A stretch of DNA of 64,000 nucleotides from Flavobacterium sp. Root186 (GTDB taxonomy: Bacteria; Bacteroidota; Bacteroidia; Flavobacteriales; Flavobacteriaceae). This document shows positions 34,490 through 41,781 of this stretch, one piece after another. Under the pieces are notes generated by a model, which had not been told where the DNA came from, did not search any database, and saw only the letters and a program-made list of their open reading frames with translations. The position numbers were made by a program, and so were the translations under genes. The stretch's first letter is position 1, and the number at the start of each line of letters is the position of its first letter. Where the stretch lies: the NCBI RefSeq assembly GCF_001428525.1, contig NZ_LMHW01000013.1, positions 467,132 through 531,131 of the forward strand, written 5' to 3'.

Positions 34490-35770
34490 ATGGAAGAATA
34501 TGGAAAAATATTAATTATCGCAATGCCGATTTTTCTAGTTTTAATTGTAATTGAAAAAATATACGGCATTTACAAAAAGAACGATACTGCTCCATTAATT
34601 GACAGCGTTTCCAGTATTAGCTCTGGAATTACTAATTCTGTAAAAGATGTTTTAGGACTTAGTATCACTTTTCTTTCCTATGAATGGATGGTTTCTAAAA
34701 TTGCTTTTTTTCATCTGGAAGCCAACGTCCTCTCCTATTTTATTGCCTTTTTTGTTATCGATTTTTATGGTTATTGGAGCCATCGACTGGCACATCAAAT
34801 TAATTTTCTTTGGAACAAACATGCAATTCATCACAGCAGTGAAGAGTTTAATCTCGCCTGTGCGCTTCGCCAGCCCATTGCAAGTTTAGTAAATTTGTTC
34901 ACTTTTCTGTTAATTCCCGCAGCGTTATTAGGAGTTCCTGCTTCTGTAATTGCTATTACACTTCCACTTCATTTGTTTTTACAATTTTGGTATCATACCA
35001 AACACATTAAAAAAATGGGATTTGTAGAGCATATTTTAGTAACGCCTTCACATCATCGTGTTCATCATGCTATTAATCCGGAATATTTAGATAAAAACCA
35101 TTCGCAGATATTTATTTTCTGGGATAAATTTTTTGGTACTTTTCAGGAAGAATTAGATGATGTTCCGCCAGTTTTCGGAATTACAAGACCAGCCAATACC
35201 TGGAACCCTATAAAAATAAATTTTCAGCATTTGATGTTATTGATTAAAGATGCATGGCGTGCCGAAAGCTGGAAAGACAAACTTACCATCTGGTTTAAAC
35301 CAACTGGATGGAGGCCTGAAAATTTCGAAGAAAAATATCCTGTAAATAAAATTGAAGATGTTTTTAATTTTGATAAATACGGAACGCAGAATTCGCAAAA
35401 ACTGATTTATTGGTCGGTTATGCAAATTCTAATTACGCTTTTGTTTGTGAGTTTTCTGTTTGATAATATTGCCAAAATTGGTCTGCCAAATATTTTTGTC
35501 TACGGATTTTTTATTCTCGTAACCATTTACAGCAATTCTGAATTAATGGACAAAAGCAGGTTTGCCATTTTTTGGGAAGGTTTCCGATTGTCAATTGCGA
35601 TTATGATTATAGGATTTTATGGCGATTGGTTTGGTTTAAATTCAGTTTTCTCTCTAAGCAATTATATAATTCTAGGGTATTTAAGTTTATCATTTTTAGT
35701 CACGATTTACTTTGTAACCATCGATTTTAGAATCAACCAAAACCAAACCATAAAATCACAAACCGCATAA
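34490..35770 (+). CDS. Fatty acid hydroxylase superfamily protein, alkylglycerol monooxygenase-like
   Basis: A 426-residue di-iron membrane oxygenase. The histidine clusters are complete: H98-x3-H102, H111-x2-H114-H115, and H188/H189-x2-H192-H193, with N203-H204 following. Several blocks match my memory of animal alkylglycerol monooxygenase (AGMO/TMEM195) better than sterol desaturases: HHSSEEFNLACALRQ, TPSHHRVHHAINPEYLDKN, IFWDKFFGTFQEE and NTWNPIKINFQHL. AGMO cleaves the ether bond of alkylglycerols using a pterin cofactor. Membrane helices lie at about 5-25, 50-90, 130-170, and three in the C-terminal 100 residues. Its stop overlaps the start of a lysoplasmalogenase gene, which supports an ether-lipid role. 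Substrate and cofactor are inferred. Confidence 0.85.
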   Translation: MEEYGKILIIAMPIFLVLIVIEKIYGIYKKNDTAPLIDSVSSISSGITNSVKDVLGLSITFLSYEWMVSKIAFFHLEANVLSYFIAFFVIDFYGYWSHRLAHQINFLWNKHAIHHSSEEFNLACALRQPIASLVNLFTFLLIPAALLGVPASVIAITLPLHLFLQFWYHTKHIKKMGFVEHILVTPSHHRVHHAINPEYLDKNHSQIFIFWDKFFGTFQEELDDVPPVFGITRPANTWNPIKINFQHLMLLIKDAWRAESWKDKLTIWFKPTGWRPENFEEKYPVNKIEDVFNFDKYGTQNSQKLIYWSVMQILITLLFVSFLFDNIAKIGLPNIFVYGFFILVTIYSNSELMDKSRFAIFWEGFRLSIAIMIIGFYGDWFGLNSVFSLSNYIILGYLSLSFLVTIYFVTIDFRINQNQTIKSQTA

Positions 35771-36447
35771 TGAAAAACGCTGTATTTTTTAAAATTTATA
35801 TTGCTTTCAGCTTTATATATTTACTGCTTTTATATCTGGGATATGAAAGTTTAGACTGTTATTTAAAACCGGCTCTAATTCCGTTATTAATTGTTGGAGT
35901 GTATTTTTCTAAAAAATTTCAAACCCAAAATATCCTTTTAACGGCATTGGTAGTTTCCTGGATTGGCGATGTAATTTTACTCTTTTCAGATATCGCCGAA
36001 ATCTATTTTATTCTGGGATTGATCTCTTTTCTAATCTCTCACATAATTTATTGCGCACTTTTTAACAGACAGATTAAAGAAAAAACGAAAAAAAATACTG
36101 TAATTTTTATTTTTGGAAGCCTTATTATTGCCTGTTATTTAATTGGAATGTTATCTATTTTAGTACCTGCTTTAGGTGATTTAAAAATTCCGGTAATTGT
36201 CTACGCCAGCGTAATTTCTATTATGCTTTTACTTGCTTACAAGGGGCTTTTAATCTGGAAAAAACCTGCAAATCAATATGTTTTTTTTGGTGCATTATTC
36301 TTTGTTGTTTCAGATAGTATTTTGGCAATCAACAAGTTTTATTTTCCAATCCAGAAAAGTTCGTTTATTATTATGCTGACTTATCTTGTGGCACAATATC
36401 TGATTGTAAAAGGTATATTAAAACTGAATTCAAAGAAGGAAGCATAA
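35770..36447 (+). CDS. Lysoplasmalogenase family protein (YhhN/TMEM86)
   Basis: A 225-residue protein with about eight short membrane helices throughout. The YhhN-family pattern is visible: KPALIPLLIVGVYF near the N-terminus, then VVSWIGDVILLF with an acidic residue in the membrane, LGLISFLISHIIYC, and the late GALFFVVSDSILA. Family members hydrolyse the vinyl-ether bond of lysoplasmalogens. The start codon shares one base with the stop of the AGMO-like gene (TAATG), so the two are translationally coupled. Confidence 0.9.
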   Translation: MKNAVFFKIYIAFSFIYLLLLYLGYESLDCYLKPALIPLLIVGVYFSKKFQTQNILLTALVVSWIGDVILLFSDIAEIYFILGLISFLISHIIYCALFNRQIKEKTKKNTVIFIFGSLIIACYLIGMLSILVPALGDLKIPVIVYASVISIMLLLAYKGLLIWKKPANQYVFFGALFFVVSDSILAINKFYFPIQKSSFIIMLTYLVAQYLIVKGILKLNSKKEA

Positions 36448-36504
36448 CAGCACACTGCTAATACAGATTAAACGAATTATCACGGACAGTTTTTTTATTT
36501 TCTT

Positions 36505-36536
36505 TTGAATAATCTATAATAAACCTTTTACATTTG
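36505..36536 (+). promoter_or_regulatory. Promoter of the 36560 lipoprotein gene
   Basis: TTG (36505-36507), a 21-base spacer and TACATTTG (36529-36536) fit the -33/-7 consensus. The ATG is 23 bases further on. Confidence 0.65.
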
Positions 36537-36559
36537 TGTGACCAAAATAAACCTCAACC

Positions 36560-37012
36560 ATGAAAAAAATTAGTCTTTTTATTGTTCTATTAATTTCAGT
36601 AACTTCTTGTATCAGTACAAAATCTACTTTGAAAAATGTAGATGATAATGCTCCTGATTTAATTTTAAATAAGAATAATACGTTTGTTATTACACAATTC
36701 AGCAAAGACAAAAAATACGGTTATGATCCTGATTATCCTGTAAATATATTTTTTAGAAATACACAGGATGAAGCGACAAATGAAGTTCGTTTTTTAAATG
36801 CTTTAGCCGGACCAAACGGTGAAAAAATCACTTATAAACGTTTAGAAACCTGCTGCCCTTTTCCAACTAAAAGAAGCAGTATGGGAGCCGGATTTTTAAA
36901 TGTTTACGAATTGACTTGGGAAGGGCAAAAAAAGCCTATAATGTTGTATTTGAATATTTATGAAAAAGGGATTTTGATGGTTCCGATGGGATTGAGTTTG
37001 AAGAAGGAGTAA
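36560..37012 (+). CDS. Hypothetical lipoprotein
   Basis: A 150-residue protein with a lipoprotein signal (MKKISLFIVLLISVTSC). The mature part contains a Cys-Cys pair (LETCCPFPTKRSS) and ends in a hydrophobic ILMVPMGLSLKK. I do not recognise a domain. From memory, similar proteins are sometimes labelled 2-dehydro-3-deoxyphosphooctonate aldolase in databases; this sequence has nothing of that enzyme, and the true kdsA lies 1.3 kb downstream. It has its own promoter and terminator. Confidence 0.8.
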   Translation: MKKISLFIVLLISVTSCISTKSTLKNVDDNAPDLILNKNNTFVITQFSKDKKYGYDPDYPVNIFFRNTQDEATNEVRFLNALAGPNGEKITYKRLETCCPFPTKRSSMGAGFLNVYELTWEGQKKPIMLYLNIYEKGILMVPMGLSLKKE

Positions 37013-37054
37013 ATTTAATTACCATAATTATTTATTTATTAGTAAAATAGATAG

Positions 37055-37108
37055 AAAAGCTAATTTAAATTTATGATCTTCATTCATAAATTTAAATTAG
37101 CTTTTTAT
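37055..37108 (+). terminator. Strong terminator, 22-bp stem
   Basis: The arm 37055-37076 (beginning AAAAGCTAATTT) pairs perfectly with 37084-37105 around a 7-base loop, followed by T residues. Confidence 0.93.
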
Positions 37109-37123
37109 TTTCAAACTTATCAA

Positions 37124-37154
37124 TTGTATTATTTCTTATTCAAAAATACATTTG
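37124..37154 (+). promoter_or_regulatory. Promoter upstream of the arylamine N-acetyltransferase gene
   Basis: TTG (37124-37126), a 20-base spacer and TACATTTG (37147-37154). Transcription from here would give a leader of roughly 215 bases. Confidence 0.6.
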
Positions 37155-37376
37155 CAATTAGATTTTAATTATAGAATTCTAAAAGAAAATAGAATTGAAA
37201 TAAAACCACAAGGTAGAATCGGGATAATAGATTTCAAAGAATTCGCTCATGCTATTCACAAGAAAAAAATCAAAAAAGCAAATTCAAAACCTACTGAATT
37301 TGTAACTTTACAAGTAAGCATTTCTATATGCTTCTAACGCTCTTGTTTCTTATCGAAACAAATAAATTTTAATCAA

Positions 37377-38165
37377 ATGGAACAATCAAAAAATCATAAA
37401 ATTGAAGCTTCAAGTTTCGATTTACAGCAATATTTAAACAGAATCAATTTTTCAGAAGAAATCAAACTAGATTTAGCGGGCATAAAAAAATTGATGCAAA
37501 ACCAGATATTTAGTGTACCATTTGAAAATATTGATGTACAGGCCGGTAAAACGATCTCACTTATTGGCGATGATATAGTAAACCAAATCGTAACTAAAAA
37601 TCGCGGCGGATACTGCTATCAAGTTAACGGAATCTTTTCTTTATTACTTCAGGAAATTGGTCTTCCTCATTATTATATTGCGGTGCGTCCATTGGTTAAT
37701 CCTATTCCAAATGCTAAAACCCATCTGGCAATAATTGCTGCAATTGAAAATGAAGAATATCTGATTGATTTAGGGTTTGGGGGTAATAGTATTAGAGAGC
37801 CTTTGAAACTAAATCAAATTGGAACTGAAATTCAGCAGGATTTTGACACTTTTACTTTGGTAAAAACGGAAGATGATGAATATTTACTGCAAATGCTGAT
37901 TGGAAAAGAATGGTCTAATTTATATTCGTTTGATCTGGCTCCTCAAAGATGGATCGATTTTAAACCTGCCAATCATTATAATTACTCGCATCCGGATTCT
38001 TTTTTTACACAAAATTTAATTGTTGTTTTACAGAATCCTTTGGGTAAAAAAATACTATTTAAAAATGCTATAAAATTAGTAACAAACGGGGTTACGGAAA
38101 TTATTCCTTTTGAAGATGATCAATTGGATACTATTTTGAAAACAGAATTTAATTTGACTGTGTAA
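37377..38165 (+). CDS. Arylamine N-acetyltransferase
   Basis: A 262-residue acetyl-CoA-dependent enzyme. The cysteine-protease-like triad is complete: C80 in RGGYCYQVN, H116 in THLAI and D131 in LIDLGFGG. SVPFENIDVQ and the RGGxC loop are family signatures. It acetylates arylamines or hydrazines; the natural substrate is unknown. The start at 37377 fits the family N-terminus. It has a long leader and is separated from kdsA by 155 bases. Confidence 0.93.
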   Translation: MEQSKNHKIEASSFDLQQYLNRINFSEEIKLDLAGIKKLMQNQIFSVPFENIDVQAGKTISLIGDDIVNQIVTKNRGGYCYQVNGIFSLLLQEIGLPHYYIAVRPLVNPIPNAKTHLAIIAAIENEEYLIDLGFGGNSIREPLKLNQIGTEIQQDFDTFTLVKTEDDEYLLQMLIGKEWSNLYSFDLAPQRWIDFKPANHYNYSHPDSFFTQNLIVVLQNPLGKKILFKNAIKLVTNGVTEIIPFEDDQLDTILKTEFNLTV

Positions 38166-38320
38166 CAAGTCTTGTGTAGAAACTCTTACTAAAAACAAAG
38201 AAACCGATTGCATACAGAAAAGTATTACATATTTAACAATTATTGCTCTTAAAATAATCTTAAATCTTCATCTGCTATTGATAAATCATAACTACCTTTG
38301 CATTGCAAAAAAATAATTTT

Positions 38321-39139
38321 ATGAACTTACAACATATTCCACAAATTAAGCATACTGATAGCGGGAATTTCTTTTTATTGGCGGGACCTTGCGCTATTGA
38401 AGGAGAGGAAATGGCTCTTAGAATTGCTGAAAAATTAGTTGGTATTACCGACAATCTTAAGATTCCTTATGTTTTTAAAGGATCATTTAAAAAAGCAAAC
38501 CGTTCCAGAATTGACAGTTTTTCTGGGATTGGGGACGAAAAAGCTTTAAAAATTTTAAGAAAAGTTTCTGAAACTTTTCACATTCCAACAGTTACAGATA
38601 TTCATACTAACGAAGATGCTGACATGGCAGCACAATACGTTGATGTTTTACAAATTCCTGCATTTTTAGTTCGCCAAACTGATTTAGTTGTGGCGGCTGC
38701 AAATACGGGAAAAGTGGTAAACTTGAAAAAAGGACAATTTATGAGTCCTGAAAGTATGAAACATGCTGTACAAAAAGTATTAGACTGTAATAACGAAAAT
38801 GTTGTTGTTACAGATCGTGGTACTATGTTTGGCTATCAGGACATGATTGTTGACTTTAGAGGAATTCCTACTATGCAGCAATATGCTACAACGGTATTGG
38901 ATGTTACGCATTCTTTACAACAGCCAAACCAAACTGCCGGAGTTACGGGCGGAAGACCTGATATGATCGAAACTGTTGCTAAAGCTGGTATTGCAGTTGG
39001 TGTTGACGGAATTTTTATCGAAACACATTTTGACCCTGCAAACGCAAAAAGTGATGGTGCTAACATGCTTCATTTAGACTATTTTGAAGGTTTAATGAAT
39101 AAGCTTGTTGCTATCAGAAAAACAGTTAACTCATTTTAA
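38321..39139 (+). CDS. kdsA: 3-deoxy-8-phosphooctulonate synthase
   Basis: A 272-residue enzyme that joins phosphoenolpyruvate and arabinose 5-phosphate into KDO-8-phosphate for lipopolysaccharide core synthesis. Diagnostic parts: LLAGPCAIEGEEMALRIAE, FKGSFKKANRSRIDSFSG, PTVTDIHTNEDA, NLKKGQFMSPESM, TDRGTMFGYQDMIVD, and FIETHFDPANAKSDGANML. The frame is open from a TTG at 38303, but this follows directly on a TACCTTTG -7 element (38293-38300), so the ATG at 38321 is chosen. An outer-membrane protein gene follows after 20 bases. Confidence 0.97.
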   Translation: MNLQHIPQIKHTDSGNFFLLAGPCAIEGEEMALRIAEKLVGITDNLKIPYVFKGSFKKANRSRIDSFSGIGDEKALKILRKVSETFHIPTVTDIHTNEDADMAAQYVDVLQIPAFLVRQTDLVVAAANTGKVVNLKKGQFMSPESMKHAVQKVLDCNNENVVVTDRGTMFGYQDMIVDFRGIPTMQQYATTVLDVTHSLQQPNQTAGVTGGRPDMIETVAKAGIAVGVDGIFIETHFDPANAKSDGANMLHLDYFEGLMNKLVAIRKTVNSF

Positions 39140-39159
39140 ATTTATAATACTTAAGTTCT

Positions 39160-40065
39160 TTGAAAACAAATATTTTATTTTTCCTATTGGCTTGTGTTTC
39201 ACTAAACACATTTGCTCAAGAAGAAATACCTGTACAAAAATATACTGCTCACAACAAAGGAAAATTCTTTGTGATGTGGGGTGGTAACAGAGAAAGTTAC
39301 TCAAAATCTGATGTAACTTTTACTGGAAAAGATTATAAGTTTAGAGTAGAAGATATGTCTGCTCATGATAAACCAAAAGGATGGCACGTTGATTATATCA
39401 ACCCTGCTAATATGACAATTCCTCAAACGAATTTGAGATTGGGTTATTTCTTTAGTGATCACTATAGTGTTACAATTGGTGTTGATCATATGAAATATGT
39501 AATGACTCAGAATCAAACGGCTAAAGTTAATGGCGATATTAATTTACCTGCAAATGATCCTGCTTCTATCTACAATGGTCATTATGAAAATACACCTGTA
39601 GATATGTCTTTAAATGGTGCTATAGAAGGTGGTTATGACATGGGGGTTACTAATCCAAATGGACCTGCTTTTTTAATGTACGAACATACAGATGGTTTAA
39701 ATTACATTAATACAGAGGTTTCAAGATTTGATGATATTTCGAAATTGTTCAGTCTTCCAAATATTGATAAAGTACAGATTAACTTGACTGAGGGATTAGG
39801 AGCTGGTGTTTTATATCCTAAAACCAATACTACTCTTTTAGGAAAAGAACGTCATGATGATTTTCATGTTTCTGGTTACGGTATTTCTGCAAAAGCGGGT
39901 CTAAATATTACTTTCTTCAAACATTTCTACCTTCAGGGAGAACTAAAAGGAGGTTATATCGATATGCACGATATTAAAACTACTGTAAGTAACGATGATA
40001 AGGCCTCACAGCACTTTTATTACTTTCAAAGAATTATTGCTGTTGGAGGAATCTTTAGAATTTAA
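39160..40065 (+). CDS. Outer-membrane beta-barrel-like protein, TTG start
   Basis: A 301-residue exported protein. The signal peptide (MKTNILFFLLACVSLNTFAQ) is followed by alternating polar and aromatic strands such as KFFVMWGGNRESY, TNLRLGYFFSDHYSVTIGVDHMKYVM and a C-terminal RIIAVGGIFRI ending in an aromatic/Ile strand, as expected for a barrel. No specific family is recognised. The only usable start ahead of the signal peptide is TTG, because an in-frame stop lies 5 codons upstream. It begins 20 bases after kdsA and may depend on it for translation. Confidence 0.8.
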   Translation: MKTNILFFLLACVSLNTFAQEEIPVQKYTAHNKGKFFVMWGGNRESYSKSDVTFTGKDYKFRVEDMSAHDKPKGWHVDYINPANMTIPQTNLRLGYFFSDHYSVTIGVDHMKYVMTQNQTAKVNGDINLPANDPASIYNGHYENTPVDMSLNGAIEGGYDMGVTNPNGPAFLMYEHTDGLNYINTEVSRFDDISKLFSLPNIDKVQINLTEGLGAGVLYPKTNTTLLGKERHDDFHVSGYGISAKAGLNITFFKHFYLQGELKGGYIDMHDIKTTVSNDDKASQHFYYFQRIIAVGGIFRI

Positions 40066-40087
40066 TACTTATTCGAAAATATATTTT

Positions 40088-40124
40088 AAAAATAGTTATC
40101 ATTTATTTGGTAACTATTTTTTTT
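40088..40124 (+). terminator. Terminator after the outer-membrane protein gene
   Basis: AAAATAGTTATC pairs with GGTAACTATTTT (one G-T pair) around an 8-base loop, then eight T residues. The TTG of the next promoter lies in the loop and arm (40107-40109). Confidence 0.82.
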
Positions 40125-40137
40125 ATTATTTACTTTG
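40107..40137 (+). promoter_or_regulatory. Candidate promoter of the YiiX-like gene, overlapping a terminator
   Basis: TTG (40107-40109), a 20-base spacer and TTACTTTG (40130-40137). The -7 box differs from TAnnTTTG at its second base. Confidence 0.45.
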
Positions 40138-40173
40138 TATCTCAAAGTACTTTATTTGCTATTTGAACACATC

Positions 40174-40854
40174 ATGAAAAAACAAAAATATATTTTCTTT
40201 ATCATCACATTCGCACTAAGTTTTGGCTTGGCGTTATTTGTGGCTATGAAAGTTTTCCCAAATAATCCGTTTTCAAAAACAAAGACGGAAACGAAAACTG
40301 AATTGAGTAAAATTCAGGATGGTGATATTATATTTCAAACTTCACAATCTCCTCAATGCGAAGCAGTGCGAATTGCAACCAATTCTAAATTTTCACACTG
40401 TGGAATTATTTATGATATAAACGGAAATTGGTTTGTTTTTGAGGCTGTTCAGCCAGTTAAACTTACGCCTTTTGATGAATGGATCCAGCACGGAAAAGGC
40501 AATAAATATGTGGTAAAGCGATTAAAAAATGCTGATAAAGTTTTGACACCGACTGTTCTTCAAAAAATGAAAGATTACAGCCAACAGTTTGATGGAAAAG
40601 AATATGACGCGTATTTTGAATGGACGGATACAAGGATTTATTGTTCTGAATTGGTTTGGAAGATTTATAAAAATGCTGCCGGAATCGAACTTTCAAAACT
40701 AAGAGAATTGAAGAGTTTTAATTTAGAAGATCCAAGAGTTCAAAAGATATTAAAAGAGCGATATGGGAATGAAATTCCGTTAGAAGAAAAAGTCGTTGCT
40801 CCTTCTGATCTGGATGATTCTAATTTGCTTAAAACTATAATTGATAATTATTAA
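40174..40854 (+). CDS. YiiX-like permuted papain-fold (NlpC/P60 superfamily) protein
   Basis: A 226-residue protein. One N-terminal membrane helix (about 6-27) is followed by a permuted NlpC/P60 domain. The circular permutation is visible: the catalytic His comes first (H75 in SKFSHCGI) and the Cys later (in RIYCSELVW). GDIIFQTSQS opens the domain. YiiX-type enzymes are thought to act on lipids or peptides in the envelope; the substrate is unknown. The frame is open 39 bases earlier, but the ATG at 40174 suits the membrane helix. Confidence 0.87.
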   Translation: MKKQKYIFFIITFALSFGLALFVAMKVFPNNPFSKTKTETKTELSKIQDGDIIFQTSQSPQCEAVRIATNSKFSHCGIIYDINGNWFVFEAVQPVKLTPFDEWIQHGKGNKYVVKRLKNADKVLTPTVLQKMKDYSQQFDGKEYDAYFEWTDTRIYCSELVWKIYKNAAGIELSKLRELKSFNLEDPRVQKILKERYGNEIPLEEKVVAPSDLDDSNLLKTIIDNY

Positions 40855-40862
40855 AATTCTAT

Positions 40863-40896
40863 AAAAGCTAATTCTAAAAACAATTAGCTTTTTTAT
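40863..40896 (+). terminator. Terminator after the YiiX-like gene
   Basis: AAAAGCTAATT (40863-40873) pairs perfectly with AATTAGCTTTT (40882-40892), followed by T residues. Confidence 0.88.
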
Positions 40897-40942
40897 TTAA
40901 TCATTTACTTTGAAATTCAAAGAACTTTTAACTAAACAAAAC

Positions 40943-41395
40943 ATGAGAGATTATTTAATTGAAAGATTATATGAATGTACAAAAAAACCTTATCAAAAGT
41001 ATTTTAAGAAGAGTGAACCATGGGCAATCAATAAAACCGAATTAATGAATTTCCCTAAAGATAGTTTGGGTTATGGCTTAGGAAATTTTCTCTACAAACA
41101 TCATTTTGATATTCAGGAAAAACTGGAAGATCATGATATTATTCATGTTTTAACGAATACCGGAATTTCTGTTTATGAAGAAATCGGAATGCAGTATTAT
41201 CTTCTTGGCAATGGAAAAAGAAGCTTGTATTTGTTTATGGTTATTTTATCAGGTACATTATTTTATCCCAAGAAAATAAAATACTTCACCCAACAATTTC
41301 TAAGAGGAAAACAAGCACATTCATTCTATTATCTGGATTTTTCAAAAATGCTTTTGATGCCTCTAGCATCTATTCAACAAACATTTAAAATTTAA
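40943..41395 (+). CDS. COQ4-like protein
   Basis: A 150-residue protein with the Coq4 metal motif: H-D-x-x-H and a Glu about 11 residues on, seen in EDHDIIHVLTNTGISVYEE, preceded by DSLGYGLGNFLYKHHF. Coq4 in yeast supports ubiquinone synthesis, recently linked to decarboxylation of the ring. Bacteroidetes use menaquinone, so the role here is open. A TTG at 40910 would extend it by 11 residues, but that TTG is part of a TTACTTTG -7-like box, so the ATG at 40943 is preferred. The next gene follows after 5 bases. Confidence 0.78.
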   Translation: MRDYLIERLYECTKKPYQKYFKKSEPWAINKTELMNFPKDSLGYGLGNFLYKHHFDIQEKLEDHDIIHVLTNTGISVYEEIGMQYYLLGNGKRSLYLFMVILSGTLFYPKKIKYFTQQFLRGKQAHSFYYLDFSKMLLMPLASIQQTFKI

Positions 41396-41400
41396 AACTT

Positions 41401-41706
41401 ATGAAAACAATCAACCATAAATCATTTGAAGAAAAACAATCTACTGAATTAGCAATTGGATCTTTCATTATCATTACAATACTATTTATACTTTATATTG
41501 TCTCCAATCAAAGCCCAAATATTCTTGTGATAGCTTGGCCATTTGCTTTTTCAGCAATAATCGTAAATGCGATAATGTTCTTTCACTTAACAGACCGATT
41601 TATTCATCTTCCCGAACAAAGAAGAGATATTGCAGTTAAAATTTTAATTCTGCTTTCTAATATTCCAATCACATTTTTTTACTATTTATTAGTAATGAAA
41701 AACTAA
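41401..41706 (+). CDS. Small membrane protein of unknown function
   Basis: A 101-residue protein with three hydrophobic segments (about 18-37, 42-62 and 78-97) and a charged loop HLPEQRRDIAVK between the second and third. I do not recognise a family. It is 5 bases after the COQ4-like gene and likely co-translated with it, and it ends before a bidirectional terminator. Confidence 0.75.
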   Translation: MKTINHKSFEEKQSTELAIGSFIIITILFILYIVSNQSPNILVIAWPFAFSAIIVNAIMFFHLTDRFIHLPEQRRDIAVKILILLSNIPITFFYYLLVMKN

Positions 41707-41728
41707 ATTTTAGAATTTCATCAAATAA

Positions 41729-41762
41729 AAAAGCTGCGAGTATAAACTCGCAGCTTTTAAAT
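41729..41762. terminator. Bidirectional terminator between convergent genes
   Basis: AAAAGCTGCGAGT (41729-41741) pairs perfectly with ACTCGCAGCTTTT (41746-41758) around ATAA. It has A/T runs on both sides and lies between the 41401 gene and the M28 peptidase gene. Confidence 0.92.
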
Positions 41763-41781
41763 ATTTTTGATTTTAAAAATC

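Larger units (their letters stand above)
37013..37376. other. Gap with a strong terminator, a promoter and a long leader before the NAT gene
   Basis: After the terminator (37055-37108) and a promoter (37124-37154) there are about 215 bases before the N-acetyltransferase start. An 18-codon frame with many Lys (37249-37305) and two hairpins (37316-37333 and 37343-37361) lie in this leader. A 61-codon frame opening at 37152 begins inside the -7 element and is not accepted as a gene. Confidence 0.5.

Noticed and set aside
35770..35770. One-base overlap of the AGMO-like and lysoplasmalogenase genes as a frameshifted fusion
   Set aside because: Both proteins have complete, normal-length domains; TAATG overlaps are a common coupling device.
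37152..37337. 61-codon frame before the N-acetyltransferase gene
   Set aside because: Its TTG start lies inside a TACATTTG promoter box and no ATG or ribosome-binding site supports it. It could be a gene remnant, but nothing identifies one.
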